Assembly (NCBI GenBank): GCA_963681975.1
Contig: OY820613.1
Span: 248,001 to 312,000 of the forward strand
Direction of reading: 5' to 3'
Source: JANELJ01 sp024511395
GTDB taxonomy: Bacteria; Pseudomonadota; Gammaproteobacteria; GRL18
DNA: 64,000 bases
In this document: positions 46,300-56,006 of the stretch, piece after piece
How positions within the stretch are numbered: the first letter of the stretch is position 1
How the letters are laid out: every line of letters begins with the position of its first letter
Translations under genes and position numbers: made by a program
The notes under the pieces: model-generated
What the model saw: the letters and a program-made list of their open reading frames with translations, nothing else
Database searches by the model: none
Told to the model about the DNA's origin: nothing

Positions 46300-46530
46300 T
46301 CAGACGACTGCTTTTATAATTTTATAATCGCTTAAGGATTCATTATCAGGCTGGCACTGTCGGCGTTCACCGCTGCGGCGTCTCTGCTGGCGCCGCTCAG
46401 TTTTAGGCCAGGCAGCATAATGATTTTTGACATGCTCAATCCATTGCGCACTACCAAATTCATAATCCACCTGACGTCGATCCTCTCTGCGTCGTTCAGA
46501 TGTTTTTCTGGTGTCGTTTCGTATAAGCAT
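46300..46530 (-). CDS. Small Arg-rich protein of unknown function (76 aa)
   Basis: MLIRNDTRKTSERRREDRRQ, then FGSAQWIEHVKNHYAAWPKT and ERRQQRRRSGERRQ. The repeated ERRxxDRR pattern and the central SxxWIExVKxxYxxWPKxxRR look conserved rather than random, but no function is known to me. Possibly nucleic-acid or anion binding, by composition only. Convergent with lolD. Confidence 0.55.
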   Translation of the reverse strand: MLIRNDTRKTSERRREDRRQVDYEFGSAQWIEHVKNHYAAWPKTERRQQRRRSGERRQCQPDNESLSDYKIIKAVV

Positions 46531-46676
46531 AAGTCATATCTTCAATTTAGAATTATTATTGTTTTAGATACATTTTTAGACATTATAACTAAGAATTAGT
46601 TTTATTTACATATTATAATTTACTAAACTGATATTTCCTGTCAAATACAATATAATTGGCGCTTGATTATAATCAT

Positions 46677-46701
46677 GTAAGTGATAATTAATTTCATTTA
46701 C
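46677..46701 (+). promoter_or_regulatory. Candidate Fur-box-like palindrome before feoA
   Basis: GTAAGTGATAATTAATTTCA followed by TTTAC is an imperfect palindrome, 30 bp before feoA, with a TATAAT at 46651-46656 upstream. It resembles the Fur consensus only partly (TGATAAT). Iron regulation of feoAB is expected from other bacteria. Confidence 0.35.
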
Positions 46702-46730
46702 AATACCTTTTTTCAAATCTGAGGTTCTTC

Positions 46731-46952
46731 ATGACGCTGGATAAGCTTTCTAAAGGTGAATCAGCAATTATTACGGCTATCCATGCTAATAGAGAATTAA
46801 AAAATCGTTTTAATTCCTTTGGTCTGGTTAAGGGTGCCCGTATTTCCGTAGAAGAACGTTCCCTGGGCAAAAAAACTATCCGCGTGCGTATTAACAAGAC
46901 CCGAATTGCCCTGCGATCGGCAGAAGCAGAGAAGATTGAGGTTAAAGCATGA
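46731..46952 (+). CDS. feoA: Ferrous iron transport accessory protein FeoA
   Basis: 73 aa SH3-like protein: MTLDKLSKGESAIITAIHAN, LKNRFNSFGLVKGARISVEE, IRVRINKTRIALRSAEAEKI. The usual partner of FeoB. The stop overlaps the feoB start (ATGA). Confidence 0.9.
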   Translation: MTLDKLSKGESAIITAIHANRELKNRFNSFGLVKGARISVEERSLGKKTIRVRINKTRIALRSAEAEKIEVKA

Positions 46953-49078
46953 ATGACGTAGCAAAGCATCAATCAGGCAGAAAAATCATAAAAGTGGCTC
47001 TGGTTGGTCAGCCTAATGTCGGTAAAAGTGCTTTAATCAACTCCATCGGCAATGCCCGACTGAAAGTAGGCAATTTCAGTGGTGTCACGGTCAAGAAAGA
47101 AGTGGTACGTTTTGTCCGCGGTGATTATGAATTTAAAATTACCGATTTACCCGGTTCCTATTCCCTCACTGATTACACCATTGAAGAACGGGTCACTAAA
47201 AAATACCTAGATGAAGATGAATACGATCTGATTTTAAATGTAGTGGATTCAACCAATATTGAACGTAACCTCTACCTCACCACTGAACTACTGGCGCTCA
47301 ATAAAAAAATAGTTATTGCCCTGAATATGACGGATGAAGCGGTTAATGAGGGGGTGCATATTAATGAACAGCAGCTGAGCAAAATTCTTGGTGCCCGTTG
47401 TGTTAAAACCTCTGCTTTAAAAAAAACCGGCATTGATGAACTGATTGATGCCATTATAGAAACTTATAATTCTAAACTGCCTGATCTGCACCTGCAGTTT
47501 AGTGAACCGTTTGAAGAAGAAATTGCCAATATTGTTGATTTCCTGCAGGCAAAAAAGTTTCAGTGCAAGATAAGTCTTAAGGCGCTGGCCATAAAACTGC
47601 TGCGTGAAGACAGGCAGGCCTATCAGCGTTTTCATGAAGAGCCGATATGGATTGAACTATTGCCCATCATCAACAAAGCCTACCAGCACCTGTACCTGCA
47701 TTATGGTACAAAGGATCTGGAAGACATTTTTAATGATGAAAAAAATGCTGTGGCGAAAGGTGCGGTGGCTGAAACCGTTGTTTTTGAAAAGGACAACCGG
47801 CTCAGCCTGACGGATAAAATAGATGCCCTGCTGATGCACCAGGTCGTCGGACTGCCGATTTTTCTGTTTATGATGTGGGGGCTGTTCCAGCTGACCTTTG
47901 ATATCGGCAGCATTCCTATGGATTGGATTGATGCTTTTTTTGTAGCACTCATTGACGGGACCAAAAATTTCCTGGGGCATACTGAACTGGCTTCCGTTAT
48001 TGCGGACGGGGCTATTGCCGGGGTCGGAGCTGTGGTCCTGTTTCTGCCCAATATTATTATTCTGTTTTTTGGCATTGCGCTGCTGGAAACCACCGGTTAT
48101 ATGAGCCGGGTGGCCTTTCTGCTGGATGGTTTTTTTCATAAATTCGGCCTGCATGGCAAATCCTTTATTCCCTTGGTGACCGGTTTCGGCTGTTCAGTAC
48201 CGGCCTATATGGCCTCACGTACCCTGAAAAATGATCGGGATCGGCTGCTGACCCTGTTTATTATCGGTTTTATGAGCTGTGGTGCCCGGCTGCCGATTTA
48301 TGTGCTGTTTGTAGGGGCTTTTTTTGCTGAGCATCATGCCGGCAATATCCTGTTTCTGATTTATATCAGTGGGGCTTTACTGGGTATTCTTGCAGCCAAA
48401 ATTTTAAAAATGACTGTCTTTAAGGGTAAAGATGAACCCTTTGTAATGGAAATGCCGAAATATCGTCTGCCTTCTTTTAAACTTATCTGGCATACGCTAT
48501 CCGGCCAGGCGCTGATGTATTTAAAAAAGGCGGGTACCTTTATCCTGATGGCTTCAGTACTGGTCTGGTTTGCCAGTAATTACCCCAAACAGCCGGAGCT
48601 TGAACAGGCCTACCAGATTAAAATTGAACAGGCCGCTGATGATGCACAGGCCAAAGCGCTGTCCAATGAGCTGGTCCTGAGTAAACTGGAAAACAGTTAC
48701 CTGGGCATGATTGGTCATGCTTCTGAACCTTTCTTTGCCCCTCTGGGCTATGACTGGCGTATGGCGGTTGCACTGGAAACCGGACTGGCAGCCAAGGAAG
48801 TGGTTGTGGCTACTCTAGGGGTTTTATATGGTCTGGGTGATGATATAACAGAACAGCATACCGGACTGATTGAAAAAATCAGGGAAAATATTTCCCTGCC
48901 TGCCGGTATTTCCTTTATTGTCTTTGTTATGATTTATCTGCCCTGTCTAGCGGCTTCCATGGTCTTTATGCGTGAAGCCGGCGGCTGGAAATACCTGGGT
49001 TATCTGTTTATATTTACTACGGTAACGGCCTGGCTGTTATCATTTGCTGCGTTTCATATTACAAGGATGCTGGTTTAA
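46949..49078 (+). CDS. feoB: Ferrous iron transporter FeoB
   Basis: 709 aa. The N-terminal G domain has G1 GQPNVGKSALINSIG, switch GNFSGVTVKKEV, G3 DLPGSYSLTDYTIEERV and G4 ALNMTDEA. The membrane part (from about 285) contains Gate motifs with conserved Cys and residues typical of Fe(II) passage: PLVTGFGCSVPAYMASRTL and FIIGFMSCGARLPIYVLFVG, and near the end ETGLAAKEVVVATLGVLYG and VMIYLPCLAASMVFMREAGG. Imports Fe2+ across the inner membrane. No FeoC gene follows; a metal permease does. Confidence 0.95.
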   Translation: MNDVAKHQSGRKIIKVALVGQPNVGKSALINSIGNARLKVGNFSGVTVKKEVVRFVRGDYEFKITDLPGSYSLTDYTIEERVTKKYLDEDEYDLILNVVDSTNIERNLYLTTELLALNKKIVIALNMTDEAVNEGVHINEQQLSKILGARCVKTSALKKTGIDELIDAIIETYNSKLPDLHLQFSEPFEEEIANIVDFLQAKKFQCKISLKALAIKLLREDRQAYQRFHEEPIWIELLPIINKAYQHLYLHYGTKDLEDIFNDEKNAVAKGAVAETVVFEKDNRLSLTDKIDALLMHQVVGLPIFLFMMWGLFQLTFDIGSIPMDWIDAFFVALIDGTKNFLGHTELASVIADGAIAGVGAVVLFLPNIIILFFGIALLETTGYMSRVAFLLDGFFHKFGLHGKSFIPLVTGFGCSVPAYMASRTLKNDRDRLLTLFIIGFMSCGARLPIYVLFVGAFFAEHHAGNILFLIYISGALLGILAAKILKMTVFKGKDEPFVMEMPKYRLPSFKLIWHTLSGQALMYLKKAGTFILMASVLVWFASNYPKQPELEQAYQIKIEQAADDAQAKALSNELVLSKLENSYLGMIGHASEPFFAPLGYDWRMAVALETGLAAKEVVVATLGVLYGLGDDITEQHTGLIEKIRENISLPAGISFIVFVMIYLPCLAASMVFMREAGGWKYLGYLFIFTTVTAWLLSFAAFHITRMLV

Positions 49079-49082
49079 ACGT

Positions 49083-50270
49083 ATGAAAGAACTGATTCTG
49101 GAACTGCTGGCTAATTTCTGGCTGCTGCTCAATTCCATTGCCGTATTTATCCTTATCGGCGTTATTATTGCCGGTATCTTTAAGTTATTTATCCCAGATT
49201 CTTTTATTAAAAAGCATCTGGGCCGACATGATTTTATGGCCAATATCAAGGCAGCGGTACTGGGCATACCTCTGCCGCTGTGTTCCTGCAGTGTGATCCC
49301 TTTTGTGACTTCGCTGAAAAAAAGCGGGGCCTCTAATAGTGCCATCCAGACCTTTCTTATTGCCACACCCATTACCGGTGCCGATTCTATTATGGCTACC
49401 TATGGTGTATTTGGCTGGCTGTTTACCCTGTATCGTCTGCTGTCCTCAGTTATTATTGCCCTGCTGGCAGGCATACTGACGCTGCTGTTTACCTCACAGG
49501 AGGAACAGGAAAAAACTGAAGCTAAAACGGCTGATGCCAAAGCTTCCGTTAATACCGCCGGTAATATGTTCAGTCAGGCTGCACCGGTACAGAATATTTC
49601 CATAGCCAGTGCGTCAGTCATTGGTAAACCGCTCAATATTAATGTCGTTAAAGCAGAAGATGTTAATACCAATCCTGTATTTGATAAAACACAGAAAATA
49701 CTGAGCTATGCTTTTGATGATATTTATAAAGATTTTGCCCGCTCTTTAATGATAGGGGTATTTATTGGTGCTCTGATTGTGACCTTTATGCCGGAAAATC
49801 TGGTGGAATATTTATCATCAAATCAGTGGCTAAACTATGTACTGGTACTGGCTATTTCACTGCCCTTATATGTCTGTGCTACCGCGTCCATTCCACTGGG
49901 GATGTCCTTATTAAGTGCCGGTTTCTCACCGGGCGCTGCCTTTATTTTTCTCACTGCCGGGCCGGCTTCTAATGCCATTACCATGAGTGTAGTCTATAAA
50001 ACCCTGGATAAATCCTCACTGGTTATTTACCTATTTTCTGTTCTGGTTGGCAGCCTGCTTTTCGGTTATCTATTTGATACACTGTTTGCAGACAGTTTAA
50101 ATCAGATCCATCTGCTTACCGATCAGGAAGAAGTTCCCGGTTTTATTGACCAGGTTTCTTCTGTGATCCTGCTGTATCTGTCCATTAAATATATCTTTAA
50201 TAAAAACGCAAAAATTATTAATTCCGGTGGCGGCTGCAGCGGTGGAAGCTGCTGCGGTTCTTCCAGCTGA
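49083..50270 (+). CDS. SO_0444-type metal efflux permease with Cys-rich tail
   Basis: 395 aa permease of the ArsP_1/DUF318 type: LNSIAVFILIGVIIAGIFKL, GIPLPLCSCSVIPFVTSLKK (CSCS metal-coordinating motif), ASNSAIQTFLIATPITGADS, then ISLPLYVCATASIPLGMSLL and FLTAGPASNAITMSVVY in the second half. The central loop (145-215) is hydrophilic. The C-terminus ends GGGCSGGSCCGSSS, a Cys/Gly/Ser tail suited to binding soft metals. Relatives are annotated as Cu/Zn efflux transporters. The ATG at 49083 lies 4 bases after the feoB stop, so it is likely co-transcribed with feoAB. Confidence 0.8.
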   Translation: MKELILELLANFWLLLNSIAVFILIGVIIAGIFKLFIPDSFIKKHLGRHDFMANIKAAVLGIPLPLCSCSVIPFVTSLKKSGASNSAIQTFLIATPITGADSIMATYGVFGWLFTLYRLLSSVIIALLAGILTLLFTSQEEQEKTEAKTADAKASVNTAGNMFSQAAPVQNISIASASVIGKPLNINVVKAEDVNTNPVFDKTQKILSYAFDDIYKDFARSLMIGVFIGALIVTFMPENLVEYLSSNQWLNYVLVLAISLPLYVCATASIPLGMSLLSAGFSPGAAFIFLTAGPASNAITMSVVYKTLDKSSLVIYLFSVLVGSLLFGYLFDTLFADSLNQIHLLTDQEEVPGFIDQVSSVILLYLSIKYIFNKNAKIINSGGGCSGGSCCGSSS

Positions 50271-50574
50271 TCACCAGCCGCCACCTCCGCCACCGCTGGA
50301 AGAAGCGGCAATGGCTGACCCAAGGCTGTCTCCCATAGCGGATGAAAAACCGGCTAGGTTAGCGGCATTCCAGTAATGACCGTCATACCAGCGTGGACGG
50401 TATTGTGGATCGCTTTGTTCTAGTTTGCTGAATACTCAGCTGAAACGCCGGCTCCACTGGGTTTCTACATCCAGAGCCAGGGCGTATGGCAGGTAGTGTT
50501 CAAACAGTTCAGGTGTTTTTTCCGGCCTGTGTTTAAACTGCAGTTCCTCTTTTTCGGCAACACTTAAGTAGTCC
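50271..50574 (-). pseudogene. DUF2207 membrane protein, C-terminal remnant
   Basis: Reads YLSVAEKEELQFKHRPEKTP, ELFEHYLPYALALDVETQWS, then an in-frame TGA after RRFS, SKLEQSDPQYRPRWYDGHYW and a tail SSSGGGGGGW. The FexYLPYAxALxVExxW segment and Gly-rich end are diagnostic of DUF2207 (YciQ-like) proteins. The N-terminal piece of what was probably the same gene is at 56007-56234. It is tail to tail with the metal permease gene, with no gap. Confidence 0.82.
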
Positions 50575-52068
50575 ACCCTGAATAAAACATATAGCATTGA
50601 TTTATAAAGAAATATTGCTTGATTGTGGGTGTTAAATTTGCAAGTTTTTGGTAAAATAAGCCTTATTACCTTGCAAATTTCCATACCAAAATGAAGCCAA
50701 AGAAACAGCCAAAAATACCTCAGGAAGACCTGTTCAGGATGCGTCTTGAAAACATGCTGGACTTAAATCATGAGTTGATTAAGTTATCAAAACACATAAA
50801 CTGGGAAAGTCTTGATAAAGAATGGGGAGCCCTGTTTATATCCACTAAAGGCGCTCCTGCTATACGCACTCGCCTGATTGCAGGATTGCATTACCTGAAA
50901 CATCTGCATGATTTATCGGATGAACAGGTCGTAAAAAGCTGGACAGAAAATCCGTACTGGCAATGTTTTTGTGGAGAAGAATACTTTCAGCATAAGATGC
51001 CTATACACCCTACGACCATGACCAAATGGCGTAACCGGCTGGGTAAGTCAGGCAGTGAAAAATTACTGATTGAAACCATTAAGGCCGGACTAAAGAGTAA
51101 AACCATAAAGCCCGGCAGTTTAAAGAAAGTCACGGTAGATACTACCGTACAGGAAAAGAACATCGCTTTTCCAACCGATTCAAAGCTCCTGAACAAAGCC
51201 AGAGAAAACCTGGTTAAACTGTCCAAAGAGCACGGTATTAAACTGCGCCAGAATTATAATCGGATTGGACCTCAATATGTATTAATGGCCAGTCGTTATG
51301 CTCATGCAAAACAGTTTAAACGCATGAAGAAAATGAATAATAAACTGAAATCCCGTTTAGGTCGCGTTAAAAGGGATATTGAACGACAACTGCCCAATTA
51401 TTCTGTTGATATTCAGTCACTGTTTGAAGTGGTTCTGGAACAGGCACAGAAACTGATAGAGCAGGAGCAGCACAGTAAGAACAAGCTTTACAGTTTACAC
51501 GCCCCGGAAGTCGAGTGTGTCAGTAAAGGCAAAGCTCATAAGCCTTATGAATTTGGGGTTAAAGCCAGTATCGCTGTGACCAACAAGGAAGGCTTTGTTA
51601 TTGGGGCTCAAAGTTGTCCAGGAAATCCTTATGATGGACATACCTTGTTACCACAACTGGAGCAGATAAAACAGTTTACAGCAGTACAACCGGAACAGTG
51701 CTTTGTTGACCGGGGTTATCGTGGACATGAAGTAAAAGACACGAAAGTTTTTATCTCAGGTCAGAAACGAGGCGTTACCCGAAGTATTAAAAAGGCATTA
51801 AAACGGCGCAGTGCGATTGAGCCTGAAATTGGTCATATGAAAAACGATGGCCGTTTAGACCGCTGCTATCTGAAAGGTGCAGTCGGTGATGCCATTAATG
51901 TGGTTATGGTAGCCGCTGGTCATAACTTAAGAAAGATCCTCAATAAGCTCCGGCTTTTGTGGCTCAAAATTATTTCCGGTTTGATGGGGTGTTTTATCAA
52001 ACCGGAGCAATCTGCTGCTTTAAACCTGGCTTGAGGTCAGGCTTAAAACGGTATTATTCAGGTTGAAC
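50571..52068 (+). mobile_element. IS5-type element, copy 8, first of a head-to-tail array
   Basis: Preceded by TAAGTA and followed by TAAGTA (52069-52074), then at once by copy 9. The array period is exactly 1504 bp. Confidence 0.93.
50691..52034 (+). CDS. IS5-type transposase, intact (447 aa)
   Basis: Sub-lineage variants LENMLDLNHELI, KHINWESLDKEW, ALFISTKG and WQCFCGEE are shared only with the next copy. DDE residues present. Confidence 0.92.
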   Translation: MKPKKQPKIPQEDLFRMRLENMLDLNHELIKLSKHINWESLDKEWGALFISTKGAPAIRTRLIAGLHYLKHLHDLSDEQVVKSWTENPYWQCFCGEEYFQHKMPIHPTTMTKWRNRLGKSGSEKLLIETIKAGLKSKTIKPGSLKKVTVDTTVQEKNIAFPTDSKLLNKARENLVKLSKEHGIKLRQNYNRIGPQYVLMASRYAHAKQFKRMKKMNNKLKSRLGRVKRDIERQLPNYSVDIQSLFEVVLEQAQKLIEQEQHSKNKLYSLHAPEVECVSKGKAHKPYEFGVKASIAVTNKEGFVIGAQSCPGNPYDGHTLLPQLEQIKQFTAVQPEQCFVDRGYRGHEVKDTKVFISGQKRGVTRSIKKALKRRSAIEPEIGHMKNDGRLDRCYLKGAVGDAINVVMVAAGHNLRKILNKLRLLWLKIISGLMGCFIKPEQSAALNLA

Positions 52069-52074
52069 TAAGTA

Positions 52075-53572
52075 GTCCACCCTGAATAAAACATATAGCA
52101 TTGATTTATAAAGAAATATTGCTTGATTATGGGTGTTAAATTTGCAAGTTTTTGGTAAAATAAGTCTTATTACCTTGCAAATTTCCATACCAAAATGAAG
52201 CCAAAGAAACAGCCAAAAATACCTCAGGAAGACCTGTTCAGGATGCGTCTTGAAAACATGCTGGACTTAAATCATGAGTTGATTAAGTTATCAAAACACA
52301 TAAACTGGGAAAGTCTTGATAAAGAATGGGGAGCCCTGTTTATATCCACTAAAGGCGCTCCTGCTATACGCACTCGCCTGATTGCAGGATTGCATTACCT
52401 GAAACATCTGCATGATTTATCGGATGAACAGGTCGTAAAAAGCTGGACAGAAAATCCGTACTGGCAATGTTTTTGTGGAGAAGAATACTTTCAGCATAAG
52501 ATGCCTATACACCCTGTGACCATGACCAAATGGCGTAACCGGCTGGGTAAGTCAGGCAGTGAAAAATTACTGATTGAAACCATTAAGGCCGGACTAAAGA
52601 GTAAAACCATAAAGCCCGGCAGTTTAAAGAAAGTCACGGTAGATACTACCGTACAGGAAAAGAACATCGCTTTTCCAACCGATTCAAAGCTCCTGAACAA
52701 AGCCAGAGAAAACCTGGTTAAACTGTCCAAAGAGTACGGTATTAAACTGCGCCAGAATTATAATCGGATTGGACCTCAATATGTATTAATGGCCAGTCGT
52801 TATGCTCATGCAAAACAGTTTAAACGCATGAAGAAAATGAATAATAAACTGAAATCCCGTTTAGGTCGCGTTAAAAGGGATATTGAACGACAACTGCCCA
52901 ATTATTCTGTTGATATTCAGTCACTGTTTGAAGTGGTTCTGGAACAGGCACAGAAACTGATAGAGCAGGAGCAGCACAGTAAGAACAAGCTTTACAGTTT
53001 ACACGCCCCGGAAGTCGAGTGTGTCAGTAAAGGCAAAGCTCATAAGCCTTATGAATTTGGGGTTAAAGCCAGTATCGCTGTGACCAACAAGGAAGGCTTT
53101 GTTATTGGGGCTCAAAGTTGTCCAGGAAATCCTTATGATGGACATACCTTGTTACCACAACTGGAGCAGATAAAACAGTTTACAGCAGTACAACCGGAAC
53201 AGTGCTTTGTTGACCGGGGTTATCGTGGACATGAAGTAAAAGACACTAAAGTTTTTATCTCAGGTCAGAAACGAGGCGTTACCCGAAGTATTAAAAAGGC
53301 ATTAAAACGGCGCAGTGCGATTGAGCCTGAAATTGGTCATATGAAAAACGATGGCCGTTTAGACCGCTGCTATCTGAAAGGTGCAGTCGGTGATGCCATT
53401 AATGTGGTTATGGTAGCCGCTGGTCATAACTTAAGAAAGATCCTCAATAAGCTCCGGCTTTTGTGGCTCAAAATTATTTCCGGTTTGATGGGGTGTTTTA
53501 TCAAACCGGAGCAATCTGCTGCTTTAAACCTGGCTTGAGGTCAGGCTTAAAACGGTATTATTCAGGTTGAAC
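52075..53572 (+). mobile_element. IS5-type element, copy 9, second of the array
   Basis: Nearly identical to copy 8. Junctions on both sides are TAAGTA (52069-52074, 53573-53578). Confidence 0.93.
52195..53538 (+). CDS. IS5-type transposase, intact (447 aa)
   Basis: Differs from the copy at 50691 by only a couple of residues (IHPVTMT for IHPTTMT, LSKEYG for LSKEHG), implying very recent duplication. Confidence 0.92.
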   Translation: MKPKKQPKIPQEDLFRMRLENMLDLNHELIKLSKHINWESLDKEWGALFISTKGAPAIRTRLIAGLHYLKHLHDLSDEQVVKSWTENPYWQCFCGEEYFQHKMPIHPVTMTKWRNRLGKSGSEKLLIETIKAGLKSKTIKPGSLKKVTVDTTVQEKNIAFPTDSKLLNKARENLVKLSKEYGIKLRQNYNRIGPQYVLMASRYAHAKQFKRMKKMNNKLKSRLGRVKRDIERQLPNYSVDIQSLFEVVLEQAQKLIEQEQHSKNKLYSLHAPEVECVSKGKAHKPYEFGVKASIAVTNKEGFVIGAQSCPGNPYDGHTLLPQLEQIKQFTAVQPEQCFVDRGYRGHEVKDTKVFISGQKRGVTRSIKKALKRRSAIEPEIGHMKNDGRLDRCYLKGAVGDAINVVMVAAGHNLRKILNKLRLLWLKIISGLMGCFIKPEQSAALNLA

Positions 53573-53578
53573 TAAGTA

Positions 53579-54049
53579 GTTCACCCTGAATAAAACATAT
53601 AGCATTGATTTATAAAGAAATGTTTCTTGATTATGGGTGTTGAATTTGCAAGTTTTTGGTAAAATAAGCCTTATTACCTTGCAAATTTTCAGACCAGAAT
53701 GAAGCCAAAGAAACAGCCAAAAATACCTCAGGAAGACCTGTTCAGGATGCGCCTTGAAAACATGCTGGACATAAACCATGAGTTGATTAAGTTATCAAAA
53801 CACATAGACCGGGAAAGTCTTGATAAAGAATGGGGTGCTCTGTTTGTATCCACTAAAGGTGCTCCTGCCATATGCACTCGATTGATTGCAGGATTGCATT
53901 ACCTGAAACACCTTCATGATTTATCGGATGAACAGGTAGTAAAAGGCTGGACAGAAAATCCGTACTGGCAGTATTTTTGTGGTGAAGAATACTTTCAGCA
54001 TAAAATGCCTATACACCCTACGACCATGACCAAATGGCGTAACCGGCCG
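53579..54049 (+). mobile_element. IS5-type element, copy 10, 3'-truncated, third of the array
   Basis: Begins directly after the second TAAGTA but belongs to a different sequence variant (DINHELI, DRESLDKEW). It breaks off near 54049 after GTAACCGGCCGGGTAAA. Confidence 0.88.
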
Positions 54050-54067
54050 GGTAAAAAGGCTGATTAA
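53699..54067 (+). pseudogene. IS5-type transposase N-terminal fragment
   Basis: About 117 transposase codons, then a few foreign codons (KKAD) and a stop. No catalytic residue is included. Confidence 0.88.
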
Positions 54068-54132
54068 TAAGCCGGGTAGCTGATAAAGCAGATTGGTTCT
54101 GAAATATTTTTTTTCATAATCCCGTTTAAGCA
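54050..54132. other. Unassigned joint between IS5 and IS256 fragments
   Basis: 83 bp of sequence matching no other part of the window; no gene seen. Possibly a leftover of the deleted middle of the DUF2207 gene, but not demonstrable. Confidence 0.3.
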
Positions 54133-54987
54133 GAGGGTGTAAAAATAACTGTGTAAACGCTCATTGCGGTGGTTTAAGTCAGCAGTGGTTAAATGAACAA
54201 ACCTGAAATACCACCTCCATAGTGAACAGCCTATCTTCCAAAGTCAGGCTATCAAGGAGCTTCCTTTCAGGACTCCTCCTTGACACCCTGCCTTTTCCAG
54301 GTATTTGCTCACCATGGGGGCGGAATTTATCTTCGACTGAAGTCGACATCATCAACCCCTGCCGGTCTGAACCATCTTTTGTTACCCTATATCAAGGAAT
54401 ACTGCGATGAGTAAGACAATGAATAAAGACAGGTTACAGACCCTAGCCAATGAACTGGCTAAAGATTTAAAAACTCCTCAGGATTTAAGCGACCTCAGTG
54501 CCCAGCTGACTAAAATGACCGTTGAAGCCGCTCTGAATGCTGAAATGGATTATTTTCTGGATAAGGAAGAGGGCAATAGCCGCAATGGCTACAACCGAAA
54601 ACAATTAAAAGGTGACCACGGTCAGTTTGAACTCAATACCCCCAGGGACAGACAGTCCAAATTTGAACCTCAGCTGTTCAAAAAGCGTCAGACCCAAATC
54701 ACCGGCATGGATGACCAGATTATGGCTTTGTATGCCAAAGGCATGAGCACCCGTGATATTGTGGATACCTTTGAGGAAATGTATGGTGTGGATATATCAC
54801 CCACCCTGGTCTCTCAGGTGACCAACAGCGTCATGGAACGGATAGTGGAATGGCAGTCACGCCCTCTGGAGCCGGTTTACCCTATTGTCTATCTGGACTG
54901 CATTGTGGTTAAAATCCGCCAGGATAAACGGGTTATCAATAAAGCTGTTTATCTGGCTCCGGGGATTAACCTAGAGGGTAAAAAAAA
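54133..54987 (+). mobile_element. IS256-type element, 5' fragment
   Basis: The left end GAGGGTGTAAAAATAACTG matches the complete copy at 5339. The element is cut at about 54987 by IS982 copy 5. Confidence 0.9.
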
Positions 54988-54991
54988 CTGA
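54407..54991 (+). pseudogene. IS256-type transposase N-terminal fragment
   Basis: About 193 codons closely matching the copy at 5613, through the first Asp (VYLDCIVVKIR), ending at LEGKK. The rest is missing. Confidence 0.9.
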
Positions 54992-56006
54992 GATCTGGAT
55001 AAGAACCCAGTCATTTACCTAAATACAGAGAGTTTTCATATCACTCTCATCTATTCTGATTGTCGGCTTGTCTTTTTTATGACAATAGGCAATCAGAGAA
55101 CCAATAAGGTTCAACATAAAACCACTTACGCTTCTATGACGTGAATGTTCAATCTGTGTAATATTTTTTAGCTGATCATTAACCGTTTCAATTATAAAAC
55201 GTTTTTTCAGCATAATCTTATCCCACAATGCAACGGCACGTGTTTTCATGTTTCGTCTGACATTGGTAATAAGCCCGACATCCTGTTCAAACAGTTCATC
55301 ACTTAAAAGACTGGAGACATAGCCTTTGTCACCATAAAGCTTTCCATATAAGTCTTTGGCCATTTCAGGAACCGGTTTTCTGTCATCTACATTACCGGCC
55401 GTCAATTTAGTGGCCAGTATTTCACCTTTATGATTAATGATCAGGTGAAGTTTAAACCCATAGAACCACCCCATGGTCGATTTGCCTCGCTGAGCAACAC
55501 CATCAAAGACCTTATGCCTGGGTATGCGAATGTTGTGGCATACTTTAATGCTGCTCGTATCAACAAAGGCAATTCCGGTTGGCTTTCCTTTGCAATGAGT
55601 AAAGTAAGCGCATAATGGCACCAGTACCGATGACATCACTCACAGGAAACGGCTATAGCTCAATAAATTTGGAAACTCTTTCCTAAGATGTTGATGCACA
55701 TGGCATAAATAATAACTCTTAAAATCTTTGTAATGTGACTGATGAAAGTTAATCAGGATAGTCATCAGTTCACCGGGGCTCATTACACCTTGTCGTCTTC
55801 TCTTTTTATCACCGGATTCCAGCAGTGTTTTTTCCCATTCAGGATAAAAGACCTGGTTGAAATCAGCGATATTACAATACAACTCATCTATAGTAGTCAC
55901 TTGCCTGTTCCTTGTTCAAATTCATTTGATTTGGTCATTAAATGATCTGATCGAGAAACAGGCATTTAGTTCAATATTTTTTAGTTCTTATCCAGAATTC
56001 AGGTTA
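54988..56006 (-). mobile_element. IS982-type element, copy 5 (left terminus eroded)
   Basis: The right end is intact (CAGGTTA, 56006); the left starts at CTGAGATCTGG, lacking the first 4 bases. The flanks are unrelated (IS256 fragment left, DUF2207 gene right), so there is no target duplication and the site is rearranged. Confidence 0.9.
55019..55900 (-). pseudogene. IS982-type transposase with in-frame TGA
   Basis: Carries the same TGA after SRFL as the copies at 25363 and 29278, with private changes (CNIADFNQVF, FVDTSSIKVC, RAVALWDK). Confidence 0.85.
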
